Source of the DNA: Dama dama
Taxonomy: Eukaryota > Chordata > Mammalia > Artiodactyla > Cervidae
DNA: 64,000 nt
Assembly: GCF_033118175.1 (NCBI RefSeq)
Contig: NC_083701.1
Coordinates: forward strand, 67,169,001-67,233,000
Reading direction: 5' to 3'
Positions 56,416 through 64,000 of the stretch are shown piece after piece (position 1 is the stretch's first letter; every line of letters starts with the position of its first letter). The translations under genes were made by a program, and so were the position numbers. The notes beneath the pieces were generated by a model. That model ran no database searches and was not told the origin of the DNA. It saw only the letters and a program-made list of their open reading frames with translations.

Positions 56416-56865
56416 TGCAATTCCTATCCCTTCCTTCTTTCCCAGATAGTACATGCTGCAAAGTGGTTTTGCCTTCCCAACATGATACTGAATTGACTCC
56501 CTGAAGCCATTGTTCTTGGGACTCTGAAATTTAGTCCCAGGACATAATGATAATCACAAAAGCCACTTCTCAGGGACCTATATGCCTTTGTGGCCAAAAC
56601 CCAAAGACTAACAGAGGAATTTCAAGATCCGGGCCAGTCCTTTTGAACGCGTGGACTTACGGGGTCTATTCAGGTAACTGTCAGATACCAGGTCCTGCCA
56701 AATTCTCAGTGACACTGTTTGGTACGAGAGCAGCGCTATTCCATGAGCACGAGGACCCTTGTGCTTCCGACCTTTGCGCTGGCTCTCCTGGCTGCCTGGG
56801 CTGCCTCTTCACCTCATGTCGTTCTGTCCTCAGAGAATTCCATCTGATCATCCTATCTCCCCACC
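56416..56865. other. No recognised element
   Basis: Unassigned. The long plus-strand ORF starting at 56547 continues into the antisense of BovB and is a chance reading. Confidence 0.35.
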
Positions 56866-56890
56866 AGTTCAGTTCAGTTCAGTCACTCAG

Positions 56891-57337
56891 TCATGTCCGA
56901 CTCTTTGTGACCCCATGGACTGCAGCACCCCAAGCCTCCCTGTCCATCACCAACTTCCAGAGTTTACTCAGACTCGTGTCCATCGAGTCGGTGATGCCAT
57001 CCAGCCTTCTCATCCTCTGTCGTCCCCTTCTCCTCTCACCTTCAATCTTTCCCAGCATCAGGGTCTTTTCAAATGAGTCAGTTCGTGTCAGGTGGCCAAA
57101 GGATTGGAGTTTCAGCTTCAACATCAGTCCCTCCAAGGAATATTCAGGACTGATTTCCTTTAGGATTGACTGGTTGGATCTCCTTGCAATCCAAAGGACT
57201 CTCAAGAGTCTTCTCCAACACCACAGTTCAAAAGTATCAATTCTTTGGCACTCAGCATTCTTTATGGTCCAACTTTCACATCCATACATGACCACTGGAA
57301 AAACCATAGCTTTGATTATACGGACCTTTGTTGGCAA
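56891..57337 (-). pseudogene. BovB ORF2 remnant, C-terminal part
   Basis: Minus-strand ORF (148 codons) with MVFPVVMYGCESWTIKNAE, the leucine-rich SLEGLMLKLKLQSFGHL and the end DREAWGAAVHGVTKSRT, as in the C-terminal domain of the BovB polyprotein. Separated from the RT part by the retrocopy and by frameshifts. Not functional. Confidence 0.92.
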
Positions 57338-57340
57338 ATT

Positions 57341-57356
57341 TATTCTCTGCTTTTTA
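57341..57356. repeat. Target-site duplication, left copy
   Basis: TATTCTCTGCTTTTTA, identical in all 16 positions to 58371-58386. On the plus strand the intact site reads CTTTTT/AATAAG, a good L1-endonuclease cleavage site. Confidence 0.95.
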
Positions 57357-57375
57357 TTTATTATTATTTTTTTTT

Positions 57376-57404
57376 AACCCTCCTCCAGCTTTCCTACTTT
57401 TATT
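57376..57404 (-). terminator. Polyadenylation signal and cleavage site copied in the retrocopy
   Basis: AATAAA (minus strand 57404-57399) lies 22 bases upstream of the start of the A tail at 57375. The canonical signal and spacing show that the source RNA was cleaved and polyadenylated here, inside the apparent first intron. Confidence 0.85.
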
Positions 57405-57753
57405 AATGGTGCTCCATACAGATTGGAAACTTCAGCCACCTCTGTCAATCATATATTCAAATGATCCTAAGCCTAATCTAGTCTCCCCAATTACACAGCT
57501 ACCCTTCTAGTTCACTTTCTTACAATCCCCTTATTGGGGAACTTCTCTGAAAATATCTCCTAGTCTCTTCTGCCTCTTATTCCTTCAAACTATCCTGCAC
57601 CAACCTGCTAAAATAAGCTTTCTAAAAAATCATTATTGTTACACCGATCCTCTGCTAAAATCCATTAAGTCTAACAGCTAAGTGTGAATCAAACTTACTT
57701 TGCCTAATAAGCCACTCTTTTACCCTACTCTTCCCATTTCCTACAGTTCCTGT

Positions 57754-57757
57754 AAAA

Positions 57758-57788
<31 letters not shown>

Positions 57789-57789
57789 T
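57754..57789. repeat. A13 plus (TA)n tract inside the retrocopy
   Basis: Thirteen A followed by about 11.5 TA units. On the minus strand it reads (TA)n-T13-ACAG, resembling a 3' splice site that was not used in the source RNA. Confidence 0.92.
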
Positions 57790-58049
57790 TTCATCTAGAG
57801 ATGAAACTGACTAGGTGTTTGGGGCACTATTTGGGGGAAAGGCAGCGGAAGGATTTGGGATACAGACCCTCCCCTTGGAGAGCTGACACAGGCGCTGAGT
57901 AAATAAAATCAACGAGGAGCTGATGATGAGGAGCCGAAACGCTGGGGAGCCAGAAACACAGGCGCCCGGCGCCCGGCTGTACGCGGTGGCTCTGTGACTG
58001 TAGGCCGGCCACTAGCCCGCGGGCCTGGAACAGATCTAAGACAAGGTGA

Positions 58050-58370
58050 CCTTCCAGGAATGAGAGCGGGATGGGGGCGGGGAGGGGCGCGTCCCAGGGT
58101 GCCGAACCGAGGAACCCTGCGGTGACTTCGCCGGACCCAAGCTTACACGTTGCGCAAAAGTCTCTCCTGGCGCTTCAACATTTCCCGTAGCTCCGCCAAA
58201 CTCCGCTGCCCCAAGTCCTCGGGAGTTTGGGGCTCGAAGCCGCGGGGCAGCGAGGACATTCTGCGCGGGCTGAGGCTGGCTAGGCGGTGGGCACTCGGCG
58301 TCCTCGGCAGCCCCCGCAGCTGGCGCCAGATCCGCGGCCAGCGGGGACTCCGGCGAACGAGCGGGAGTCC
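58050..58370 (-). promoter_or_regulatory. CpG island carried by the retrocopy
   Basis: I count about 35 CpG in 310 bp, against very few in surrounding kilobases. It corresponds to the parent's 5' UTR, exon 1 and start of intron 1. Retention of CpGs suggests recent insertion or lack of germline methylation. Promoter activity at this site is inference. Confidence 0.7.
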
Positions 58371-58386
58371 TATTCTCTGCTTTTTA
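58371..58386. repeat. Target-site duplication, right copy
   Basis: TATTCTCTGCTTTTTA, identical to 57341-57356; BovB continues directly afterwards. Confidence 0.95.
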
Positions 58387-58440
58387 ATAAGCTGTCTAGA
58401 CTGGTCATAACTTTTCTTCCAAGGAGTAAGCGTCTTAATT

Positions 58441-59872
58441 TCATGGCTGTAGCCACCATCTGCAGTGATTTTGTAGCCCCCCCAAAATAAAGTCTGCCAC
58501 TGTTTCCACTGTTTCCCCATCTATTTGCCATGAAGTGATGGGACCAGATGCCATGATCTTAGTTTTCTGAATGTTAAGCTTTAAGCCAACTTTTTCACTC
58601 TTTTCTTTTACTTTCATTAAGAGGCTCTTTAGTTCTTCACTCTCTGCCATAAGGGTGGTGTCATCTGCATATCTGAGGTTATTGCTATTTCTCCCAGCAA
58701 TCTTGATTCCAGCTTGTGCTTCATCCAGCTCAGTGTTTCTCATGATGTACCCTGCATACAAGTTAAATAAGCAGGGTGACAATATACAGCCTTGACATAC
58801 TGCTTTCCCGATTTGGAAGCAGTCTGTTGTTCCATGTCCAGTTCTAACTGTTGCTTCCTGACCTGCATACACATTTCTCAGGAGACAGGTAAGGTGGTCT
58901 GGTATTCCCATCTCTTGAAGAATTTTCCACAGTTTGTTGTGATCCACACAGTCAAAGGCTTTGGCATAGTCAATAAAGCAAAAGTAGATGTTTTTCTGGA
59001 ACTCTCTTGCTTTTTTGATGATCCAATGGATGTTGGCAATTTGATCGTTTCTAAATCCTCTGCCTTTTCTAAATCCAGCTTGAACATCTGAAAGTTCATG
59101 GTTCACGTACTATAGAAACCTGGCTTCGGAATTTTGAGCATTACTTTGCTAGTGTGTGAGATAAGTGCAATCGTGCAGTAGTCTGAGCATTCTTTAGCAT
59201 TGCCTTCCTTTAGGATTGGAATGAAAACTGACCTTATCCAGTCCTGTGACCACTGCTGAGTTTTCCAAATTTGCTGGCATATCGAGTATAGCACTTTCAC
59301 AGCATCATCTTTTAGGATTTGAAAGAGTTCAACTGGAATTCACCTAGCTAGCTTTGTTCACCTCCACTAGCTTTGTTCGTAGTGATGCTTCCTAAGGCCC
59401 ACCTGACTTCGCACTCCAGGATGTCTGGCTCTAGGTGAGTGATCACACCATCGTGATTATCTGGGTCATGAAAATCTTTTTTGTATAGTTCTTCTGTGTA
59501 TTCTTGCCACCTCTTCTTAATATCTTCTGCTTCTGTTAGGTCCCTACCATTTCTGTCCTTTATTGTGGCCATCTTTGCATGAAAATTTCCCTTGGTATCT
59601 CTAGTCTACTTGAAGCTATCTCTAGTCTTTCTCATTCTATTGTTTTCCTCTATTTCTTTGCATTGATCACTGAGGAAGGCTTTCTTATCTCTCCTTGCTC
59701 TTCTTTGGAACTCTCCATTCAAATGGGTATATCTTTCCTTTTCTCCTTTCCCTTTTGCTTCTCTTCTTTTCATGGCTGTTTGTAAGGCCTTCCCACCAAT
59801 GTCTGTCTCATCCTGAATCCAGCTTTGTCTTCCTTCACAGCACCCATTACATTCCACACTTATCTGCTCCAC
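58441..59872 (-). pseudogene. BovB ORF2 remnant, reverse transcriptase
   Basis: The longest open segment (58441-59106, 221 codons) spans RT motifs in order: QAGFRKGRG, motif A FIDYAKAFDCVDH, CQGCILSPCLFN, and the catalytic motif C LRYADDTTLM. Upstream fragments at 59103-59300, 59348-59572 and 59606-59872 (with LKEGNAKECSDY, HLEPDILECEVRWALGSI, and a basic region) are in different frames. At least three frameshifts or indels and the retrocopy disrupt it, so it is dead. Confidence 0.93.
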
Positions 59873-59980
59873 TAGAGGGTGGCTTCCTGAGGGCTCAGAC
59901 TGTTTTGTTCACTGTGGTTATCTCCAGTGCTTAGCATAGAGTAGGTGCTCATTAAATAATTACTGAATGAATGAATGGGT
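59866..59980 (+). mobile_element. L2 3' end, sense
   Basis: 'tccagtgcttagcatagagtaggtgctcatt' and 'tactgaatgaatgaatggg' are the L2 terminus. Confidence 0.75.
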
Positions 59981-62371
59981 GCTGTAAACACAGCAGGCCT
60001 TAAGAAATGAGTGGGTGACGTTCAGTCTTTACAGGCTATATTATTCATATCCTCCTTCTGTCTGAGTTTCAAAGGGAGGGGCATGATGACTCCTACCAGA
60101 GGAGTACACAGGGAAAGAGGCCCCCAAGAATAGAAATAAAAAACCCTCCTGCCTCTGATTTCATGGCCAAAGCCTTGAAAAACCTGAACACAAATTAACC
60201 TTGCAGAATGTAATGGATATTTAAGGTAGTTAATTCCAGCAAAAAGAATAACCCAGTAAACAAGTTTTCCTCAAACAGGCAGACTGGCAGGCAGAGTGCA
60301 GCTTACATAAGGAGCAATCACATTGTCTATGTCACCCTCTTGGAGAAAGGCGGCAAGACACGTTCTGCTCAAGCTGTCCCCATAACCGAGTGATTCATGG
60401 TTACAGATCCCACCTGGAGCTGCCTCTGGCACATGTGGGCTGTTGGGCAATGACCCAGAAGTAGCCGTGAGAGTGAAGAGGTAGCTTCCGCACTAGGAGC
60501 AACAAAAGACCTTTGCTCACACTCCTCAGATAACAGCTGCCTTACTACTGGGACAGGTCATGTCTGCCCCTCCAGAGTGGGGGACGGGTGTTGTCTTCAG
60601 CTTCATGGTGCCCTGGTGTGTGTGCTGTGTATAGAGGGCTACTCTAGATCATGGATCTCGGTCACATCCATGGAGAGATGACTCTCTGCTCTGCTGTAAG
60701 GATACATTTTAACATAATTTTAAATAATTGGACACTTTTTGTGCATTCACCTAGAAACCAAAAAGTCTTTCAAGTGGGGACTTTACAGAAACTGGAGAAA
60801 GCACACTAGGTCTGGGGGATTGTCGCCAGTCACTCACAATCCACCCCGTGCCACCACAGCTCTTGGGGGCTCTGCTCCTCAAACACTGGCTGCTGAACAA
60901 GGTGGTCCCACCTCCCTTCTCCCTCCTGGAGCCTCAGCCAGAACACAGACCCTTTTCATTTTAAGGATTTTATTTTAATCATCATTCATTTTAAAAATGA
61001 ATCTGCTGGAGTAACAGAGGTTCCAGAGTCTGAAAAGCTAGTACACAATGACTTTAGTATCATTCCTGACTTCTTCCTGAGATGATACCTGGCAGCCTAG
61101 TTGCCTGACTTTTTTTGTTTCTTTTCCAGAAAGTGGAGTTCACCAAACCTCTTGCTTCCTTCTGTTCCAGGTTTTCTGAAGACCAAGACAGACCCTTTCT
61201 TTCTCTTATGACAACAGATTTCACTGGAATTTCAAGTGATTGTTTCCCCAAAATGCACAAACAAACAAATCTTTCATCTTTCCCAGATACTTGACATCAA
61301 GCTGGACAGATAGTAGAAGGCTAGCAGACCCTGTGTTGATGGACAGATTGAAAATTACCTGGGCAGACTTCACTTTGGGAGTCTCCTCACTAAAGACTGA
61401 ATGACTTGTTGCTTTGTTGTTCTGAGGTTGCCCTGAGCAGCCACCCTATGGGGTTCCCCATCTGCAGCTTGGTAGGAAACAGCATTCTTTAGCAGCCTTG
61501 ACGCAACTGGCAGGGTAATGGCCGTAGCCTGCCTTTGTTAACAGGAGGCAGGGGCATTAGCTGTATTGTTTCTGGAAGTTGGCAGAAATGTGGCCCTGCC
61601 CTGTGGTCCTTCAAAACAAAACTTGAGTTTGAATTTCTTTTGTTGGGGTAGATAAGGCAGTGCATTGAGCTCCATGGAAAACAGACAGGAGGGCTCTGAC
61701 AGATGGGGAAAGGGTCACCCCCACAGCAGGGGGTCAGCTTGGAAGTGGGTACTATGGCAACCCACTGAGAATTATCCTGTGAATTAAAGGAAGGTTGGAT
61801 TCACTGGGTCTGCCCAGGCAGGGAACCTGGCTGGGTCTTTGTCAGCCAACAGACAAGAGGCTGGTTTGCAGCTGTGTGATTTGACAGTTTGGTTGTGTTC
61901 AGACAGCTCTGTGCTGTGGAGACGACATTACTCTGAGTCTCACTGCGAGTGTGTATGTAAACCAGCGGCACACCAAGGAGGGAGGCAATGGGAGCCACCC
62001 GTTCAGGCAACAAGCAGTGGATTTCTGTGTGTGTGAGTGGAGAGAACTTAAAAACAATAATAAAACTGATGAAAATTCTGTTTGCTTTTTATTATTTTCA
62101 TGCTCTAGCAGTTCCAAACAAGGTACAGTGATAAAATACTCTTCCCTCATTGGGGCAGACTTCTCCTATGTCTCCTCCCCCCACCTTTGGTATAACACTG
62201 GGATAAACAAGCACCAGGTGGTACGATTATAAATCAGCAAGAGAGTAAACAGAGAGCAAATAACTCCTGAGATAAGATTAAAAAAAAAAAAAAAAAAAAA
62301 GAATTATCCCCCAAACTCTGCCTTGTGGAGTCTACAGAAGGTTGATCTGTATCCTAGGGGACTTTCTCTTG
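59981..62371. other. About 2.4 kb without recognised elements
   Basis: No gene, no clear repeat. A21 run at 62280-62300. Short ORFs near 61800-62230 on both strands are not recognisable. It may contain single-copy conserved sequence that I cannot judge by eye. Confidence 0.35.
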
Positions 62372-62850
62372 TTTAGCTTTGTCTTGGTTACCTATTGCTG
62401 CTTTTAAAACGACCCCAACATTTAGTGCCTTAGAACAACAATCATTTATTTGCTCATGATTCCACAGTTTTGGCAGGGCTCAGTGAGGATGGCTCATCTT
62501 TGTTCCATGTGGTATCTGCTGGCCTTGGACCTTCCTAGAGCGGTTTTTCACTCACAAGTCTGGTACCTCAGCTGAGACAGATTGAACAACTAGGGGCCAG
62601 TCAGTCATCTCTTTCCAGGTGGCCCCTCCACATAGCTTAGACTTCCTCACAGCATGGTGGGTTCTCCTTATGTGGCGGCTGGTGTTCCCCAGAATGCAAA
62701 GCAGAAACCATCAGGTTTGCTTAATGTCTGGTCTTGGAAGAACTCGAACACTATTTTTGCTACATTCTATAGGTCAAAGCAGTCACAGGGCCAGCCCCAA
62801 TTCAAACGGAAAGAAAAATAGACTTCATGATGGAGATACTGTTGTGACCA
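62372..62850 (-). mobile_element. MaLR-like (MLT1-type) LTR, antisense
   Basis: 'cttggttacctattgctgc', 'agtgccttagaacaacaatcatttatttgctc', 'tggcagggctcagtgagg' and 'aagcagtcacagggccagcccc' fit an old MLT1-type LTR in antisense. Family moderately uncertain. Confidence 0.5.
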
Positions 62851-64000
62851 TCTTTGGAATCAGCATCTACCTCAGGTCTTTTTCTCTGTTGTAACAAGGT
62901 ATTGTATGCTTCCACATTTTGCCTTTAATGATGATAAATCTTATCACACTGGAAAAAGGTAGGTCTCGCTGTGACCTTTTAAGAAATCAGACTCTTAGAA
63001 TTACCATCATGCCTGGGTTCTGAATGACAAGACGGTCTCTTGGCAAATTCCTAAGAAGAAACGAGATTTGGGGGCATGTAATATTAGCAATGACAAGCAA
63101 GAGAAAATATGAGGATGAGCCTGATTTGCCAAAATCCAAGTTAATGCCTTGATCTACCTTCTGAGAAAAAAAGTCAAGTGGCCCCTGAATTTTGATTATT
63201 ACTCCCGGGTGTCAGACAGTCCTGTGTCTTACACCCTTTAAAACTAGTATTGCTGGAAACAGACTGGCCACAGGATACCCCTGAGGGTCAGGAGGCCAGA
63301 GTCTTTCAGATCCTTCATGTATGACACACCTGTTCGGGGGTCTCTATACAAATTTCACCATGGATCAGAGAACTGCATCTCAGTCGAAACAAAATCCACC
63401 TGAGGGTGGAGATATGTCGAAATGACTACTTTGTCTTTGCCAAACAGTGTGAATCCGTCTATACCCCTACAGAGCTTTGGTTTGAAAAATATTTTCAAGC
63501 CCCCTAACATTCCACTCACTATAAATAACCGGGTGACCAGGTAGGCTTCTGGTAAACGCCCACGGTTTTGTGCTGTGTAAACACCAGAACAGAAGACTCG
63601 GCTCCCTGGGTCAGAGCAGAGCCTGGACCGGGCCCTGTCTCCTTGCCCCGGGTTCTCCTGTCTTCTGGAGCAGAGCCCCTCCAGGCTCCTGGCGTCTCTG
63701 CCTTCAAGGTCTGGTCTCATGGCCTCTTCTGCCTTGCCGGCTTGCATCCCGAGCCAATAGACGAGGTCAGTCAGCTCCCAGGGTCAGTGACCACAGCAAG
63801 GTGGGCGCCTGGCTCCTGGTCTTAAACAAGGAGGTTGGGTGGGCCTGTACCCACCGGACCCAGCCCTTCCTTCCCACGACGGCCAAGACGTGGTGGGGCT
63901 GCCTCACCGTCTTGGGCTCCCATCACTCTCGAGGCCCTTAGCTTTCCTCTCACAGCAACTCTGTGTCCCTGTGTGCCCCCGGACGCTCAGCCAAAGGGCA
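62851..64000. other. Unassigned; GC-rich from about 63560
   Basis: The final 440 bp are GC-richer with around 15 CpG and open frames on both strands (for example 63570-63941 plus and 63355-63747 minus). I recognise no protein. It may be the edge of a CpG island or gene lying beyond the window. Confidence 0.35.

Larger units (their letters stand above)
57357..58370 (-). pseudogene. POLR2M (GRINL1A/Gdown1) retrocopy of an unspliced, intronically polyadenylated transcript
   Basis: The parent encodes Gdown1, an RNA polymerase II-associated subunit that restrains the polymerase in a Mediator-dependent way. Minus strand, 5' to 3': about 111 bp of GC-rich 5' UTR (58370-58260); ATG at 58259-58257; 37 codons matching the human N-terminus as I recall it (SLPRGFEPQ, PEDLGQRS, LAELREMLKRQERLLRN). 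Human continues with EKF, but here an Asn codon (58151-58149) is followed by GTGTAAG, a splice donor, giving Val-stop. About 770 bp of apparent intron follow, including (TA)n, then AATAAA at 57404-57399 and a poly(A) tail. Flanked by a perfect 16-bp duplication inside BovB. Expression is unknown. The parent intron was not available for comparison. Confidence 0.85.
56866..59853 (-). mobile_element. BovB (RTE-type) LINE, antisense, interrupted by a POLR2M retrocopy
   Basis: Right-to-left on the minus strand the element runs from about 59853 to its 3' tail '(cagtt)n' at 56866. It covers the region upstream of RT, the RT palm and the C-terminal domain. It is split at 57340/58387 by a 1,014-bp retrocopy. 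The left half ends 'cggacctttgttggcaaat' and the right half resumes 'aagctgtctagactggtcataac', exactly as BovB should read and as the copy at 40276-41446 does read. About 1.94 kb of BovB remains; the 5' end (endonuclease) is missing. Confidence 0.95.

Noticed and set aside
56547..57377. 276-codon ORF, the longest in the window
   Set aside because: Most of it is the antisense of BovB, and the first part is unassigned. BovB antisense is commonly open; the real BovB frame is on the minus strand.
58143..58259. Genuine POLR2M first exon at its native locus
   Set aside because: The segment is bounded by a perfect target-site duplication within BovB and ends in a poly(A) tail, so it is an inserted copy.
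1..64000. CRISPR array, phage, plasmid, operon or defence system
   Set aside because: The window is mammalian nuclear DNA. No regularly spaced direct repeats and no bacterial-type gene clusters occur.

Overview
This is a stretch of repeat-rich nuclear DNA from a ruminant, most likely a bovid. The evidence is the dense population of ruminant retroposons: about fourteen Bov-tA SINEs, one dimeric BOV-A2 SINE, CHR-type tRNA SINEs (the cetacean-hippo-ruminant lineage), three BovB (RTE-type) LINE insertions and two L1 3' ends of the bovine type. Beneath them lies the usual mammalian layer of L2, MIR, MaLR/ERVL LTRs, old L1 and DNA transposons. I find no intact protein-coding gene, no tRNA or rRNA gene and no CRISPR array. 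Nearly all longer ORFs are chance readings through SINEs, LINEs and LTRs; for example, the antisense of Bov-tA always gives a peptide containing 'SRQEYWSGLPFPSP'.

Layout. 0-9 kb: mostly unassigned sequence with sparse SINE, LTR and L1 remnants, plus a GC-rich non-repeat island at about 4.64-5.08 kb holding a 29-bp perfect palindrome. 9.5-13.5 kb: an old antisense L2 LINE broken up by a MaLR LTR (itself split by a CHR SINE), a MIR, a Bov-tA and an L1 3' end. 13.7-37 kb: scattered SINEs, MaLR LTRs, L1 3' ends and microsatellites, including a 25-base G run at 30.75 kb and two inverted LTR or SINE pairs. 37.1-42.1 kb: a nested stack in which an old antisense L1 was hit by a younger sense L1 (target-site duplication visible), which was in turn hit by a BOV-A2 and a Bov-tA; a 1.17-kb BovB follows. 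42-56 kb: sense-strand L2 copies at 46.3-48.2, 49.3-50.3 and 54.1-55.6 kb, each broken by later insertions. 56.9-59.9 kb: a second, longer BovB carrying reverse-transcriptase remnants. 60-64 kb: mostly unassigned, becoming GC-richer at the end.

The most notable object is inside the second BovB. Positions 57357-58370 are a retrocopy, on the minus strand, of a POLR2M (GRINL1A/Gdown1) transcript. It begins with the CpG-rich 5' UTR and exon 1, reads through the intact exon-1 splice donor into what must be intron 1, and ends with AATAAA and a poly(A) tail. It is flanked by a perfect 16-bp target-site duplication at an L1-endonuclease-type TTTT/AA site. The reverse-transcribed RNA was therefore an unspliced, prematurely polyadenylated POLR2M transcript, not the normal mRNA. 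I identified the protein from memory of the human sequence; a genome search is needed to confirm it.
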